A DNA stretch of 64,000 nucleotides from JALZEG01 sp035942255. GTDB lineage: Bacteria; Actinomycetota; CADDZG01; WHSQ01. Every line of letters starts with the position of its first letter. Positions within the stretch are counted from its first letter, which is position 1. Made by a program: the position numbers and the translations under genes. Below are positions 1 to 9,328 of this stretch, piece after piece. The DNA lies in contig DASZDG010000073.1 in NCBI GenBank assembly GCA_035942255.1, positions 17,427 to 81,426 of the forward strand. Reading direction: 5' to 3'. A model generated the notes under the pieces. That model did not search any database, was not told the DNA's origin, and was given only the letters and a program-made list of their open reading frames with translations.

Positions 1-1035
1 CGCCACGACTGGCTGCTGGGCTCGACGATCCGGCTGCCCGAAGGGCGCGAGGTCGTAGTGGAGGACGGGGTGTCGATCGAACGCGTCGGCCTCTCGGGGA
101 GGCATCCGCTCCGCGATGCGCTCGCGGCGTCCGCCTACTACGCGCTCCCCCGGCAGAGCGCCGCGTACTTCGCGCGCCGCCTCGACTTCAGGGACGGCGA
201 CGAGCCGCTGGTGCACGTCGTCCGCCTCGGCAGAGAGCACCTGGCGGTGCGCGCGCTCGAAGACGCGCGCACGCGCGGGGTGCCGGTCGTGCTGACGCCC
301 AACCATCACCCGCGCTGGAGCCGCCGTCCGGGATCGTCGTGGAACGACGTCTACAGGAAGGTCGACCACGTCTTCGCACTGACGAACGCCGAACGCGAAG
401 AGCTCACCCGTCTCGGGGTCGCGCGCGACCGCATCACCGTCACCGGGATCGGGCCGATCCTCTCCGACGAGGTCGTCTCGCGGGCGGACTTCCTTGATGC
501 CCTCCGGCTCCCCGACCGGCGCTACCTCGGGTTCCTCGGGCAACAGTTCGACTACAAGAGGCTGGACGTGGTCGTCGATGCCTTCGACCTGCTCGCCGCG
601 GAGGACCCGCAGCTCGGCCTCGTGATAGCGGGCCCGACGGCAACCGCGACGCGCCGGTATCGCGAGCGCTCGCCGCACAAGGACCGGATCAGCATCGTCG
701 GCCCACTGCCGCTGGTTCAGAAGACCGCGTTCCTTCGTTACGTCGACGTGCTGCTGTTCCCGTCGCAGCAGGAATCGTTCGGCGGCGTCCTGATCGAAGC
801 CGCTGCGGTCGGGACGCCGTTCGTGACGAGCGACATCCCACCGCTGGCCGAGGTCGCCGCCGAGCTCGGCAACGGCACGAGCTCGCCCGTCTCCCCGCGC
901 GGCGTGGCAGACGCGGCCGCCGCGTTGCTGGACGGAGAAGCGCCCGCTCCCAACGAGGCTGCGGTCGACCGCTATTCCTGGCCCCGGCTCGCCGCTCTCT
1001 ACCGCGACGTCTACGACGGGCTCGCGGGGACCTGA
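1..1035 (+). CDS. Glycosyltransferase family 4, 5' end outside the window
   Basis: The frame is open from base 1, so the start lies to the left; 344 residues are visible. The C-terminal half has the GT-B donor-binding layout: an FDYKRLDVVVDAF stretch, then PSQQESFGGVLIEAAAVGTP, the E-x7-E-like signature of GT4 retaining glycosyltransferases. It probably adds one sugar of the surface polysaccharide repeat unit in the cytoplasm. Donor and acceptor cannot be read from sequence. Its 3' end overlaps the convergent flippase gene by 25 bases. It is the only plus-strand gene in this part of the locus, so it belongs to another transcript. Confidence 0.85.
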   Translation, partial: RHDWLLGSTIRLPEGREVVVEDGVSIERVGLSGRHPLRDALAASAYYALPRQSAAYFARRLDFRDGDEPLVHVVRLGREHLAVRALEDARTRGVPVVLTPNHHPRWSRRPGSSWNDVYRKVDHVFALTNAEREELTRLGVARDRITVTGIGPILSDEVVSRADFLDALRLPDRRYLGFLGQQFDYKRLDVVVDAFDLLAAEDPQLGLVIAGPTATATRRYRERSPHKDRISIVGPLPLVQKTAFLRYVDVLLFPSQQESFGGVLIEAAAVGTPFVTSDIPPLAEVAAELGNGTSSPVSPRGVADAAAALLDGEAPAPNEAAVDRYSWPRLAALYRDVYDGLAGT

Positions 1036-2315
1036 CGCGGCGACGGCCGCCGGCGCAGCGCCTTCAGGTACGCGTTCCACCACACCATCGTCCCCGCGGC
1101 CAGAGCGGCCGACGAACCCCACGCCGCGCCTTCCGCGCCTCCGAGGACCGCTCCCGTCGTCCCGGCGACCACGGTCGCGATCGACACGACCAACCGCGCC
1201 CGGAGACCCTCGTCGGCGGCGGCGAGCGCCCGCAGGCCTCCCGAGGCCCCCATCGTGGCGCCCGACGCAGCGAGCCCGAGCCCCATCGGGAGCATCACGG
1301 GCTCCGCGATCGTCCAGCTCTCGCCCAGCAACGCGCGGCCGACTCCGGCGGGGATCAGCACGAGAGCGACCGACCACGTCGCGGTGATCGCGAACAGGCC
1401 TCCCGAGACGGCCGAGCTCGCGCGTAGCAAGTGCTCGCTCGAACGGCCGTGGTAGATGCGCGACAGCTCCGGCACGACGAGGAGCCCGATACCGAGGTGA
1501 ACGAGGGCCGCCGGGCCGAGCAATATCTGTGCACCGCGCAGGGCGCCGGCCGCCGCGACCCCGGCCGCCGCAGCGACGAAGTACGCGGTGACGTAGGACG
1601 CTCCGCTCGAAAGGGTGAACTCGCCGAGGTATCGCGTCCCCAGGTCCTTGTTGGCGCGCCACCACGCCGGAGCGCCGCGGACCTTCGGGATCGTCGCGGA
1701 CTGCAGCACGCCGACGCCGGCGGCGACGCCTGCGGAGAGGCACCACACCCCGACGTACCAGGCCGCGGATCCCCCGGCCGCGGCGGATATCAACGCGAAC
1801 CCGGGGAACAAGACGGCCGCCCACACGGCGTCGTTCGTCAGAGCGCTCGCCGGTCTCCCGCTCGCAACGAAGACGTACCGCCACGCGTCCTGGGCCATCA
1901 GGAGGGGCAACCCGAGCGCGAGAGCGACGAGCACGCCGCGCAGGGGCTCGTCGAACGCGAACGCCGTCAGCAGCGTGGCGACGCCGGCGACTCCCCCCAT
2001 CGCCAGGGCGGTGCCGACCGCGCGGGAGACGAACAAGCGTCTCTGCTCCGGGACCCACTGGGCGAACCGCACCGAGAGAGGTTCCAGGGCGACCGCCCGC
2101 GTCACCCCGAGCACGATCAGGTACGTAGAGAACGCGAGGCTGAAGGCACCGAACTCGCGCGGCGCGACCTGACGTGCGATGACGACGCCGAGCGCGAAGT
2201 TCGTCAGGCTCGAGACGGCCTGATCGGACAACCCCCAGGCGACGCGCCGCGTCCCGCGGCGCCCGGCGAGCTCGAGCAGCCTGGCCCCCGCGCCGCGCAA
2301 GCCCCCCCGGGCCAT
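1011..2315 (-). CDS. Wzx-type polysaccharide flippase (MATE/MVF superfamily)
   Basis: A 434-residue, very hydrophobic protein with about 12 predicted membrane segments and short charged loops. An N-terminal SDQAVSSLTNFALGVVIAR stretch is typical of polysaccharide-biosynthesis flippases. It would move the undecaprenyl-linked repeat unit across the membrane. The start is the ATG at 2313-2315, because it overlaps the stop of the upstream glycosyltransferase as TGATG. A longer frame exists, but those residues would lie inside the neighbouring gene. It is the last gene of the ten-gene minus-strand operon. The family is clear; the transported glycan is unknown. Confidence 0.82.
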   Translation of the reverse strand: MARGGLRGAGARLLELAGRRGTRRVAWGLSDQAVSSLTNFALGVVIARQVAPREFGAFSLAFSTYLIVLGVTRAVALEPLSVRFAQWVPEQRRLFVSRAVGTALAMGGVAGVATLLTAFAFDEPLRGVLVALALGLPLLMAQDAWRYVFVASGRPASALTNDAVWAAVLFPGFALISAAAGGSAAWYVGVWCLSAGVAAGVGVLQSATIPKVRGAPAWWRANKDLGTRYLGEFTLSSGASYVTAYFVAAAAGVAAAGALRGAQILLGPAALVHLGIGLLVVPELSRIYHGRSSEHLLRASSAVSGGLFAITATWSVALVLIPAGVGRALLGESWTIAEPVMLPMGLGLAASGATMGASGGLRALAAADEGLRARLVVSIATVVAGTTGAVLGGAEGAAWGSSAALAAGTMVWWNAYLKALRRRPSPRQVPASPS

Positions 2316-3364
2316 CAGCGGCCGCGACGAGACGCGTCGAGCGATGCGTAGAGCTCCGCGATCTGCGGCCACGACCCGTCCGGGGTGATGAGGCTCCGGA
2401 CCCGCTGCGCGGCGAGCTCGCCGAAACGCCGCGCCTCACCCGCGTCGCACAACGTCCGGAGCGCGGCAGCCGCGTCGTCGACCGACGACACGAGGAACCC
2501 CGCGGGGCCCACCAGCCATTCGAGCGGCGGGATCGAGCTTGCCACGACCGCGCGGCCCGCCCACATCGCCGCCTCGACGGCCAGCGGCATCCCTTCGAAG
2601 CGGCTGAGGAGCACGACCGCCCAGCTCTCGCCGAGGAGCCGGGGGACGTCGGGCGTCTCGCCCAGGAACTCGACGGGGGCGTCGATCTGCCGCGCGAGCG
2701 CCTTCGTCTCGGCTTCCAGTGGGCCCGTGCCCGCGACGACGCCGCGGACCTCGCGGTCGCGGCCCACGAGCGTGAGCGCTCGAAGGAAGACGTCCGGCCG
2801 CTTCTGCTCGGAGAGGCGGCCCAGCCACAGGAACGTCGGAACCCCTGTGGTGGGTAGCGGGAGAGGGCGGAGGTCACGGAGGCGCGGGCTGGTCTCCGGC
2901 GCGAACCTCCAGCCGCCCGGTGTGTCGGGGCTGGCCGAAAAGGCACCGACCGCGATCCTCGGCAGCACCCGCAGGCCCGCGCGCCGCACGTAGCCGTACA
3001 GCGGAGGGTCGCTGGGAAGGTCGCCGCTTCCGTGGAGGTGGACGATCCCGCGGGTCCGGCCGGCGAGCGCGACCGCGAACGCGCGCATCCCGTGACAGTG
3101 GACGACGTCGGGCCGGAAACGGCGGGCCGCCTCTCGCAGCGCGCGGCCCGCCCGCAGCAGCCGGGCGACGTGCCGGACGCTGTCGGGCACCGGCACCTCG
3201 ACTGCCGGAACCTCGAGCTCGGCGTTGCGCGGGTCGGACTTGGAGGCGACGAGCACGTCCCATCCGCGCCCGGCGAACCAGGAGGAATGGTCTTGCACGA
3301 CCCCACCCAGGCCCCCGCTCAGCGCGTCCGCGACGATCAGCAGTCGGGGCCTCTCCTCCGTCAC
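2315..3364 (-). CDS. Glycosyltransferase family 4
   Basis: 349 residues. The N-terminus (VTEERPRLLIVADALSGGLG) has the nucleotide-binding beta-strand and Gly-rich loop of GT-B enzymes. The C-terminal domain has FLWLGRLSEQKRPDVFLRAL and SRFEGMPLAVEAAMWAGRAV, the GT4 donor-site signature. The GTG start at 3362-3364 is chosen because it overlaps the ligase stop as GTGA; sequence further upstream in this frame is only the shadow of the ligase gene. It is predicted to be a cytoplasmic enzyme extending the lipid-linked repeat unit. Sugar specificity cannot be inferred. Confidence 0.86.
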   Translation of the reverse strand: MTEERPRLLIVADALSGGLGGVVQDHSSWFAGRGWDVLVASKSDPRNAELEVPAVEVPVPDSVRHVARLLRAGRALREAARRFRPDVVHCHGMRAFAVALAGRTRGIVHLHGSGDLPSDPPLYGYVRRAGLRVLPRIAVGAFSASPDTPGGWRFAPETSPRLRDLRPLPLPTTGVPTFLWLGRLSEQKRPDVFLRALTLVGRDREVRGVVAGTGPLEAETKALARQIDAPVEFLGETPDVPRLLGESWAVVLLSRFEGMPLAVEAAMWAGRAVVASSIPPLEWLVGPAGFLVSSVDDAAAALRTLCDAGEARRFGELAAQRVRSLITPDGSWPQIAELYASLDASRRGR

Positions 3365-4764
3365 GGCGCGGCGGGCTCTGCTTCGGGGGTCTCGATACGT
3401 CCCGCGGCGCTCATGCCGATCAACAGCGAGAGGACGCCGAGGAGGAACCCGGGGAGCGCGAACGCCGTCGTCACGACCGACTCGATCGCGAGGAACGCCA
3501 GCAGCCCCATCGCGATCCTCGAGGGGGCCGAGCCCGGCGCGCGGGCGACGCGGACCGCCAGAGCGATGAACCCCACGACGGCCAGCACGACGCCGATCGT
3601 CCCGAGACCGACGAACAGCTCGACCCACGCGTTGTGAGCGGTTCCCGCCCACGCGAACTCGCTGCTCTCGAACAAGCGCGCCGTCCCGTACCCGCGGCCC
3701 GACACGTGCCATCCGTGCGCGGCGACGTCGCGGATGAGCGCATCCCACAGCGGGACGCGGTTGTTGAGGCTCTCGATGGTGCCGCTGCGTTCCCGCCGAG
3801 AGAAGTAGTCGAGGAGCTGCGGACGCGCGACTACGAACAGGAACACGCCGCTGAGGAAGTAGTACGGCAGCCACAGGTAGCGCCACAGCGGCCTCGACCG
3901 GCCCTCGAACCACAGGACCGCGACCACGGCGATCGCGACCGCGATCCACGACCCCCTCGTCTTGTTCAGGCCGAGCCCCACGACGAGCACGATCAGGCGC
4001 GCGCACCACCCCGCCGGAGACAGACGGAGCGCCTTCCATCCCGCCGACAGCAAGATCGTCGCGCCGGCGCCCATCAGGACGCCCGCCACGCCGCTGTCGG
4101 CCCCGGGCCACGTCAGGCGCCCGAACGAATAGCTCCCCAGCGCCAGCGCGAGCAGCGTCAGGACGGTGACGAGGCTCGTGAGCGTGACGAGCGACCGCCG
4201 GACGAGCTCCCACGCCGCGGCCGGGTCGCTAAGCCACAGGCGATGGAGCAGCATCCCCAGGGCCACGAACGCGACGACCTGGAGCGCTCGCACGAGAGAG
4301 AACGCCGCTATCGGGGACCACACCGCCGACAACACGGCGAATGCCGGCCAGAGCAGGTACACGATCGTCCGCCGGGGGAGCGGGTGCTGAGGGAGCTTCC
4401 ACGTGGCGTACGCGAGGGTCGCGGCGGCGGCGTATGCGAGGATCTCCGCGAGGTTCTCGATCGAGAGGCTCCCGCTCGCCGCCTCGGTTCTGCTCCTGCT
4501 GAGGAACGAGATCTCGGGCAGCAGGCAGAGGGCGAGCCAGGCCGCAGGGATCCACTTCGCCAGCGGAGGCACGGCGACCGCCGAGCGAGGGCGCGCGGGC
4601 GCGCACAGGTAGGCGGCGAGCGACGCGGCGCCGATCGCGCCGGCCCAGGGGACGATGCTCGGCTGTCGCACGAGGTCCCGCACGAGCAGGACCAGCGCAC
4701 CGGCGCCCGCGGCCACGACGAGGGCGCCGAGCGCCGAGCGCCGCATCGCGACGGCGTCACGCAC
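3361..4764 (-). CDS. O-antigen ligase / Wzy-like polymerase family membrane protein
   Basis: 467 residues with about 10-12 predicted membrane helices. The run GLGLNKTRGSWIAVAIAVVA matches the conserved core of the Wzy_C/O-antigen ligase family (RG in a loop followed by a helix), and a long polar loop follows it, as in this family. The role is polymerisation of flipped repeat units or their transfer to an acceptor outside the membrane; the two functions cannot be told apart by sequence. The GTG start at 4764 overlaps the upstream GT4 by 8 bases. An ATG six codons downstream (4744-4746) is an alternative. Confidence 0.8.
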   Translation of the reverse strand: MRDAVAMRRSALGALVVAAGAGALVLLVRDLVRQPSIVPWAGAIGAASLAAYLCAPARPRSAVAVPPLAKWIPAAWLALCLLPEISFLSRSRTEAASGSLSIENLAEILAYAAAATLAYATWKLPQHPLPRRTIVYLLWPAFAVLSAVWSPIAAFSLVRALQVVAFVALGMLLHRLWLSDPAAAWELVRRSLVTLTSLVTVLTLLALALGSYSFGRLTWPGADSGVAGVLMGAGATILLSAGWKALRLSPAGWCARLIVLVVGLGLNKTRGSWIAVAIAVVAVLWFEGRSRPLWRYLWLPYYFLSGVFLFVVARPQLLDYFSRRERSGTIESLNNRVPLWDALIRDVAAHGWHVSGRGYGTARLFESSEFAWAGTAHNAWVELFVGLGTIGVVLAVVGFIALAVRVARAPGSAPSRIAMGLLAFLAIESVVTTAFALPGFLLGVLSLLIGMSAAGRIETPEAEPAAP

Positions 4765-5929
4765 GGTCGTCGCCCCCTCCGAGCACGGGCACCGCGGCGC
4801 GCACCTTACGTAGCACGTCCTCGAGGCGCGGCGGGGACTCTGCCGCCCGTCCCCGCGCGCCCGACATCGCCTCTGCCAGGCGCGCCACCGTCTCGCGATG
4901 CCCGGCCAGGGGCACGGGGGTCCCGCCCAGGAGCGGCGGCCCGCCCCGGGCCAGGCACACCACCGGAAGGCCTCCTGCCAGAGCCTCGACGACGACCCAG
5001 CCCGCCTCGTCGTGCATGCTCGGGAGGACGAAGACGCTTGCCTCGCCCATCAGCGACAGCACGACGTTCCTCTCGACCCACCCGTGGAAGGTTACGCGGT
5101 CGGCGACGCCATGCCGGTCGGCGAGCCGGCGCAGCCGCGCCTCGTCGGGACCCGTCCCGCAGATGTCGAGGGTCCACCCGGGTAGAGCGGCCACGGCTTC
5201 GATCGCCAGCGCGGCCCCCTTCCACGGCAGCAACCGGGCAGCCAGCAGCGCGCGCCCGGGCGCGCCCCCGGGTGGGGTCCGCTCCCGCACCGGCTCGCCG
5301 TCGAAGATGACGTGGGGCAGGACGACCGCCTTGTGCCGATGCCTCCTCGGAAGCCACTCACGGGTCTCGGGGTTCTGGACGAGGATCGTCCGCGCCCTGC
5401 GCCAGCCCAGGCGCGCCAGCGGGTTCACGTAGCGCGCCGCGGTGCGGACCGCCGACCGCGCGAGCTCCGCCCGAACGCCCTTCCATCCCAGCGCCCTCCA
5501 CGACCGGAAGCTCCCGGGGACCCCTCCGCCCACGGGGCCGTAGACGAACGAGTCGCCCACGAAGGCGGCGGTGGTCCCCGTCCACACGTTCGCCAGCGTG
5601 AGGTGCCACGCGATCGTGAAGTGATGGCTCCGGGCGAGCTTGCGAGCACGCGAGAGCGCGGCGAGCTGCCACAGCGGGTAGTAGAGGCGCAGGCCGCGGG
5701 TCCCCTTCTTCCACCGTCGGGCCCACTCGGGGAGATCGACGTACTCGAAGTGGATCCGGTCCCGCTCGGGTATGGAGGCGAGGTGCCGGTCGATCCGTTC
5801 CTTGTTGTTCGAGCGGGTGATGACCCAGGTCTCTCCCACGCGGCCGAGGAGCCGGCTCCACATCCACCCGGCCCCCGGCTCCGATCCCTCTCCCGGCTCG
5901 CAGGAGTATGCGAACGCGACGATCTTCAC
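4757..5929 (-). CDS. Glycosyltransferase family 4
   Basis: 390 residues starting at the GTG at 5927-5929. The start is placed where protein-like sequence begins (KIVAFAYSCEPGEGSEPGAG, a classic GT4 N-terminal loop) and where the gene overlaps the preceding kinase stop by four bases. The C-terminal donor domain has LLAARLLPWKGAALAIEAVA and PSMHDEAGWVVVEALAGGLP. It is likely another transferase of the repeat-unit assembly line. The N-terminal EPGxGSEPG motif recurs in GT4 proteins of actinobacterial and cyanobacterial exopolysaccharide loci. Substrate unknown. Confidence 0.86.
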   Translation of the reverse strand: MKIVAFAYSCEPGEGSEPGAGWMWSRLLGRVGETWVITRSNNKERIDRHLASIPERDRIHFEYVDLPEWARRWKKGTRGLRLYYPLWQLAALSRARKLARSHHFTIAWHLTLANVWTGTTAAFVGDSFVYGPVGGGVPGSFRSWRALGWKGVRAELARSAVRTAARYVNPLARLGWRRARTILVQNPETREWLPRRHRHKAVVLPHVIFDGEPVRERTPPGGAPGRALLAARLLPWKGAALAIEAVAALPGWTLDICGTGPDEARLRRLADRHGVADRVTFHGWVERNVVLSLMGEASVFVLPSMHDEAGWVVVEALAGGLPVVCLARGGPPLLGGTPVPLAGHRETVARLAEAMSGARGRAAESPPRLEDVLRKVRAAVPVLGGGDDRA

Positions 5930-6882
5930 GCCCCGCGCCCTTCGACGGCCGCCGACAGGCGGGCTCGCGCGCGCGCGCTCGTCCGCTCTCTCCTCCGCTC
6001 GCCCTCGGCGAAGTGCGCGCTCGTCTCGAGATACGTCCGGAAGCACGCGGAGGACGCTCCAGCCGGTACGCCCGCGGCGGCGGCGTACGCGGCGATGGCG
6101 CGGCCGATCCACCCGTCACCGCCGAGCCCGCGGACGACGTCACGGCGCCGGGGCAGGCGCAGGAGCGTGTGCGACTGCACGACGAAGTGGAAGACGTCGT
6201 AGAAGGGCGCACGCGCCGCGTCCGCGTCCTCCCAGTCGACCAGGGTCCATCCGCCGGGGTGCCGCATCAGGTTCCAGGGCGCGCAGTCGCCGTGCGCGGC
6301 GCCGAGGCCGTCGTGCGCCGTCTTGGCGAAGAGCGAGCCCAGCGACCGCGCGACGTCCTCCGGGAGCATCCACGGGAGCTTCCGCGGCGTCCAGGGGACC
6401 ACGTCGTACGCCACGGCTCCGGCCCGCAGGGAACGGATCGTCGGCGCCGACAGAGGCGGCTCGAGCAACGGCGCGAACCGCTCGACGTTCTCCGCCTCGA
6501 GCGCCAGCCTCTCCTGCCCCTCCGGCGCCGTCGCGACCTTGACCAGCAGGCGCGGAGCACCTCCGGCACCGAGGACCAGGGCGACGTAGCGATCCTCGTG
6601 GTTGGTCCGCGCCACGGCGACGTGGTCGCCCACGGAGAGGAGCTCCTCTAGGTGGCGGAGCACCGCCTCGGGTGGGCGTCCGCGGGGGGCCGCCGCGAAG
6701 GCGCCGCGCCGCGCGAGGGACCGGGCGACGCCCCAGGCCGCCAGACCCTTGAAGGTGACCGGCTGGTAGAGCTGGAACGACGACGCGGTCTCCCGCGGCC
6801 CGTCCAACGGGAGCCACCAGCGCGCGCCCGACGCGCGGGGAACGGCCGCCCACCGCGCCTCACGCGGGTTCGGCATCTGCAT
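5926..6882 (-). CDS. Phosphotransferase of the aminoglycoside/choline kinase (APH) fold
   Basis: 318 residues from the ATG at 6880-6882; a second ATG is two codons downstream. The protein-kinase-like catalytic loop is HGDCAPWNL (HxDxxxxN), followed by a metal-binding LVDWEDAD. A Val-Lys in the LLVKVATAP stretch could be the ATP-anchoring lysine. APH-fold enzymes phosphorylate small molecules. Here, between glycosyltransferases and next to a P-loop kinase and an NTase-fold protein, a sugar or lipid-linked glycan is a more likely substrate than an antibiotic; that is inference. It overlaps the P-loop kinase gene by 23 bases, so translation is probably coupled. Confidence 0.75.
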   Translation of the reverse strand: MQMPNPREARWAAVPRASGARWWLPLDGPRETASSFQLYQPVTFKGLAAWGVARSLARRGAFAAAPRGRPPEAVLRHLEELLSVGDHVAVARTNHEDRYVALVLGAGGAPRLLVKVATAPEGQERLALEAENVERFAPLLEPPLSAPTIRSLRAGAVAYDVVPWTPRKLPWMLPEDVARSLGSLFAKTAHDGLGAAHGDCAPWNLMRHPGGWTLVDWEDADAARAPFYDVFHFVVQSHTLLRLPRRRDVVRGLGGDGWIGRAIAAYAAAAGVPAGASSACFRTYLETSAHFAEGERRRERTSARARARLSAAVEGRGA

Positions 6883-7483
6883 CCCCCCGGAGACGCTCGC
6901 AGACCTCGGCGGCAAGCGCGTCGACCGGCCGGGAGGCGTCGAGGACGACCGCACGTCCCCCGCGCGCGAGACTTCGCCACGCCGCGGACTGCCTGCCGAT
7001 CTCCTCCACCGACAGCTCCCTCTTCCTCTCGTAGATCAACTCCGGCGGCGCGTCCAGGACGACGTGGAGGTCGGGCGCGGGGAGAAGCCGCCCCAGCCCC
7101 CGCAACACCCACCCCGGGACGTCGAGGCGATACCGGCGCTGGTCTACTACGACGTCCCACCATCCGCGCTCCATGATCACGTACGCGCCGCGCCGTCGCC
7201 GGGGCGCGATCAGGACGCCCCACCCCACGAGGAAGTCGGCGAAGAGGTAGATCGTCTTCGCGAGCGAGACCGGCCGCGGATAGGGCGGGTCCGCGTGCGG
7301 CTCCAGGACCGGGCCGTCGCTCCCCGACCTCCGGGGCAGGATCCCGGGCCGGTGATGGAACCTCCTTACGCCGCTCGTGCCGAGCCGAGCCTCGATCGCG
7401 TCGGCGAGCGTCGACTTCCCCGCTCCGTCGGGGCCCGAGATGACGACGACGCGCCCGCGCCGGCTAGAGCCTGACGACCTCAT
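6860..7483 (-). CDS. P-loop kinase of the thymidylate/nucleoside kinase type
   Basis: 207 residues. It opens with VVVISGPDGAGKSTLADAIEARL, a Walker A motif of the GPDGAGKST type used by thymidylate kinase-like proteins. A VIMERGWWDVVVDQRRY stretch resembles the nucleotide/acceptor loop with its DR(Y)-type motif, and a lid-like basic region (YERKRELS) follows. The true substrate is unlikely to be dTMP, because the gene sits between an APH-fold kinase and an NTase-fold protein in a glycan operon. Related thymidylate-kinase-like genes occur in many polysaccharide clusters without an assigned function. It overlaps both neighbours by about 20 bases. Confidence 0.75.
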   Translation of the reverse strand: MRSSGSSRRGRVVVISGPDGAGKSTLADAIEARLGTSGVRRFHHRPGILPRRSGSDGPVLEPHADPPYPRPVSLAKTIYLFADFLVGWGVLIAPRRRRGAYVIMERGWWDVVVDQRRYRLDVPGWVLRGLGRLLPAPDLHVVLDAPPELIYERKRELSVEEIGRQSAAWRSLARGGRAVVLDASRPVDALAAEVCERLRGDADAEPA

Positions 7484-8243
7484 GCGACGCGGCCACCTCC
7501 TCCAGCCAGCGATCGAGCCGGCTCGGAACCTCCCGCCGGTGCGCGAGGGCCGCGATCACCGCGCACGGCGTCGGCCGCGCGCGGAACGCCAGCCGCCGGC
7601 TCACCGAGAGCGGACGCCGCAGCGCGCGCAGCGCCATGCCCGCTTCCACCGTCAGCGCGGCCGGCCGGTCCCACTTCCCCGCCACGACGGCCGCGGCCAC
7701 GGCTTCCACGCTCCGGGGCAGCCCGAGCGCGGCCACCGCGGCCGGGACGCCGCCGGGGTCCTCGACGAGGAGCTCCCGGACGTGCTTGCGCTCGAGGGCG
7801 GCCGCGTCGGGGCGACCTCCGCGGCGCATCCCGTTGAAGAGCATCAGGAGGACGCCCTCCGCTCCGCGCCTCGAGCGGCGGAACCCCCTCTCGTCCATCT
7901 CCATCAGGGGGAGGATCCTCCGCCAGTCCAGCACCTCCGCGGCGCGCAGATGAGCCCTATGCCACAGGTCGAACTGGAGGAGCTCGGGTTGGTTGCGGCC
8001 GGCGGCGACCATGATCGTGAGCCCCGGCGAGTGGGGGCATCGCACCGCGGCCCCCGCTCCACCGGCTCGTGCCCAGCCCGCGAACGCCTCGAAGACGACC
8101 GGCGCCGCGGCCTCCGGGCCCGACGAGTCGACGTCTCCCTCCCCCCGCAGCGACGCCTCGGCGTTCTTCCAGACCCCCCACTCCGGGACCCGCTCCGTCA
8201 ACGACTGGAAGAGACCCAGCAACGGCGAGGTCGCGGCGCTCAC
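7464..8243 (-). CDS. Nucleotidyltransferase-fold protein, function unknown
   Basis: 259 residues. The GTG at 8241-8243 is chosen because it overlaps the upstream GT stop as GTGA. The N-terminal WGVWKNAEASLRGEGDVDSS resembles the G-[S/x]-x-D-x-D catalytic motif of minimal nucleotidyltransferases, but the usual GS pair is replaced by a GEGDVD pattern. A second conserved-looking block is QFDLWHRAHLRAAEVLDW. The rest is helical and Ala/Arg rich. The fold assignment is tentative. The context (APH-fold kinase, P-loop kinase, NTase) suggests that the three proteins decorate the polysaccharide together, perhaps with a phosphate-linked group. Confidence 0.5.
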   Translation of the reverse strand: MSAATSPLLGLFQSLTERVPEWGVWKNAEASLRGEGDVDSSGPEAAAPVVFEAFAGWARAGGAGAAVRCPHSPGLTIMVAAGRNQPELLQFDLWHRAHLRAAEVLDWRRILPLMEMDERGFRRSRRGAEGVLLMLFNGMRRGGRPDAAALERKHVRELLVEDPGGVPAAVAALGLPRSVEAVAAAVVAGKWDRPAALTVEAGMALRALRRPLSVSRRLAFRARPTPCAVIAALAHRREVPSRLDRWLEEVAASHEVVRL

Positions 8244-9310
8244 GCGAGCCTCTGCACGCCGGTCAGGAAACGCCGTCCGACCGCGGCCCACGAGTAGTGC
8301 TCCTTCACGAACGACGCCGACCGCGCCCCGAGCGGAGCGAGGGCCGCGTCGTCCGTCCGGAGGGCGGCCGCGAGCGCGGGAGCGGACGGCGCGACCGCGA
8401 GCGCGGCGGCGTTGTCGGCGAGGTGACGGACGAACGGGCTCGTGTCGGTGCCTATGACGGGCACGCCCACCGCCGCGGCCTCGGCGGGGGCAAGGCCGAA
8501 CACCTCCCAGCGCGACGGGTAGACGAAGCACCGCGCCCGGCGCAACGCCTCCCACTTCTCAGCGCCGTAGAGCGGGTCGCGCAGTGAGACGCTGCCGGCG
8601 AGGCCCTCGGCTTCGACTAGCCGGGCTACCTCGGATCTGCCGCCCCTCCAGTCCGGGCCGTGCAGCCGGACGCTCGGGCGGGCGGCGGGACCGATCGCCG
8701 CCACGGCGGCGACGAGGAGGTCGAGCCCCTTGTGGCGGACGTCGAACCGGCCGAGCCACAGGACGTACCCGCCGCTGCCGCCGTCCCAGGACTCCCCCTC
8801 CGGGACGGTGACGCCGTTGGGCGCGACGACCACCTCGCCCTCGTAGCCGGCCTCCCTCAGATGGCCGACCTCCTCTTCGAAGAAGACGTGCACCGCCGCG
8901 GCCCCCCCGAGCATCGGCCGTTCGAGCAGCCTCCACCACGCGCGCTTCGTCGACCGGCGTGCGCCGGCGACGACGTCGGGGGCGTACGCGCCGTGGGGCG
9001 TCACGACGTACGGGGTCCCGGTCCGCCGCGCGGCGCGCGCCGCCACGACGTTGTGGGCGACCCAGCCCGAGTGCAGGACGAGCAGGTCGAACGACGGGAG
9101 GATCTCGCGCAGCCCCGCCGGCACGCGCGCTCGCCCCCGCCCGCGGTGCGCGACCGGGACGACGCCGGTGCCGTCACCGCCCACGGCTGCGTCGAACGCC
9201 ACGGCGACGTCCGCCCCCGCGGCGCGCATTCCCTCGGCCCAGCCGCGCGCCGCGATGGACGGCCCTCCGTCACCAACGGTGGCGCGGGGGTAGTAGTGGA
9301 GGATCCTCAT
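8240..9310 (-). CDS. Glycosyltransferase family 4
   Basis: 356 residues from an ATG. MRILHYYPRATVGDGGPS is the typical GT4 opening with the Gly-rich acceptor loop. PYVVTPHGAYAPDV contains the THG(A/M)Y signature of this family. YVLWLGRFDVRHKGLDLL and PSRWEVFGLAPAEAAAVGVP form the donor site, with the second Glu as likely catalytic-site residue. It is predicted to be a soluble inner-face enzyme of repeat-unit synthesis. It lies 18 bases downstream of the WecG-like gene, the only true gap in this operon. Confidence 0.88.
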   Translation of the reverse strand: MRILHYYPRATVGDGGPSIAARGWAEGMRAAGADVAVAFDAAVGGDGTGVVPVAHRGRGRARVPAGLREILPSFDLLVLHSGWVAHNVVAARAARRTGTPYVVTPHGAYAPDVVAGARRSTKRAWWRLLERPMLGGAAAVHVFFEEEVGHLREAGYEGEVVVAPNGVTVPEGESWDGGSGGYVLWLGRFDVRHKGLDLLVAAVAAIGPAARPSVRLHGPDWRGGRSEVARLVEAEGLAGSVSLRDPLYGAEKWEALRRARCFVYPSRWEVFGLAPAEAAAVGVPVIGTDTSPFVRHLADNAAALAVAPSAPALAAALRTDDAALAPLGARSASFVKEHYSWAAVGRRFLTGVQRLA

Positions 9311-9328
9311 CGCATCCGGCGCTACCGC

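Noticed and set aside
2920..5310. Long plus-strand open frame (about 796 codons) opposite the glycosyltransferase and ligase genes
   Set aside because: It mirrors genes on the minus strand with clear family motifs; the translation is Arg/Pro/Gly-rich without domains. Such frames arise from GC-rich third positions.
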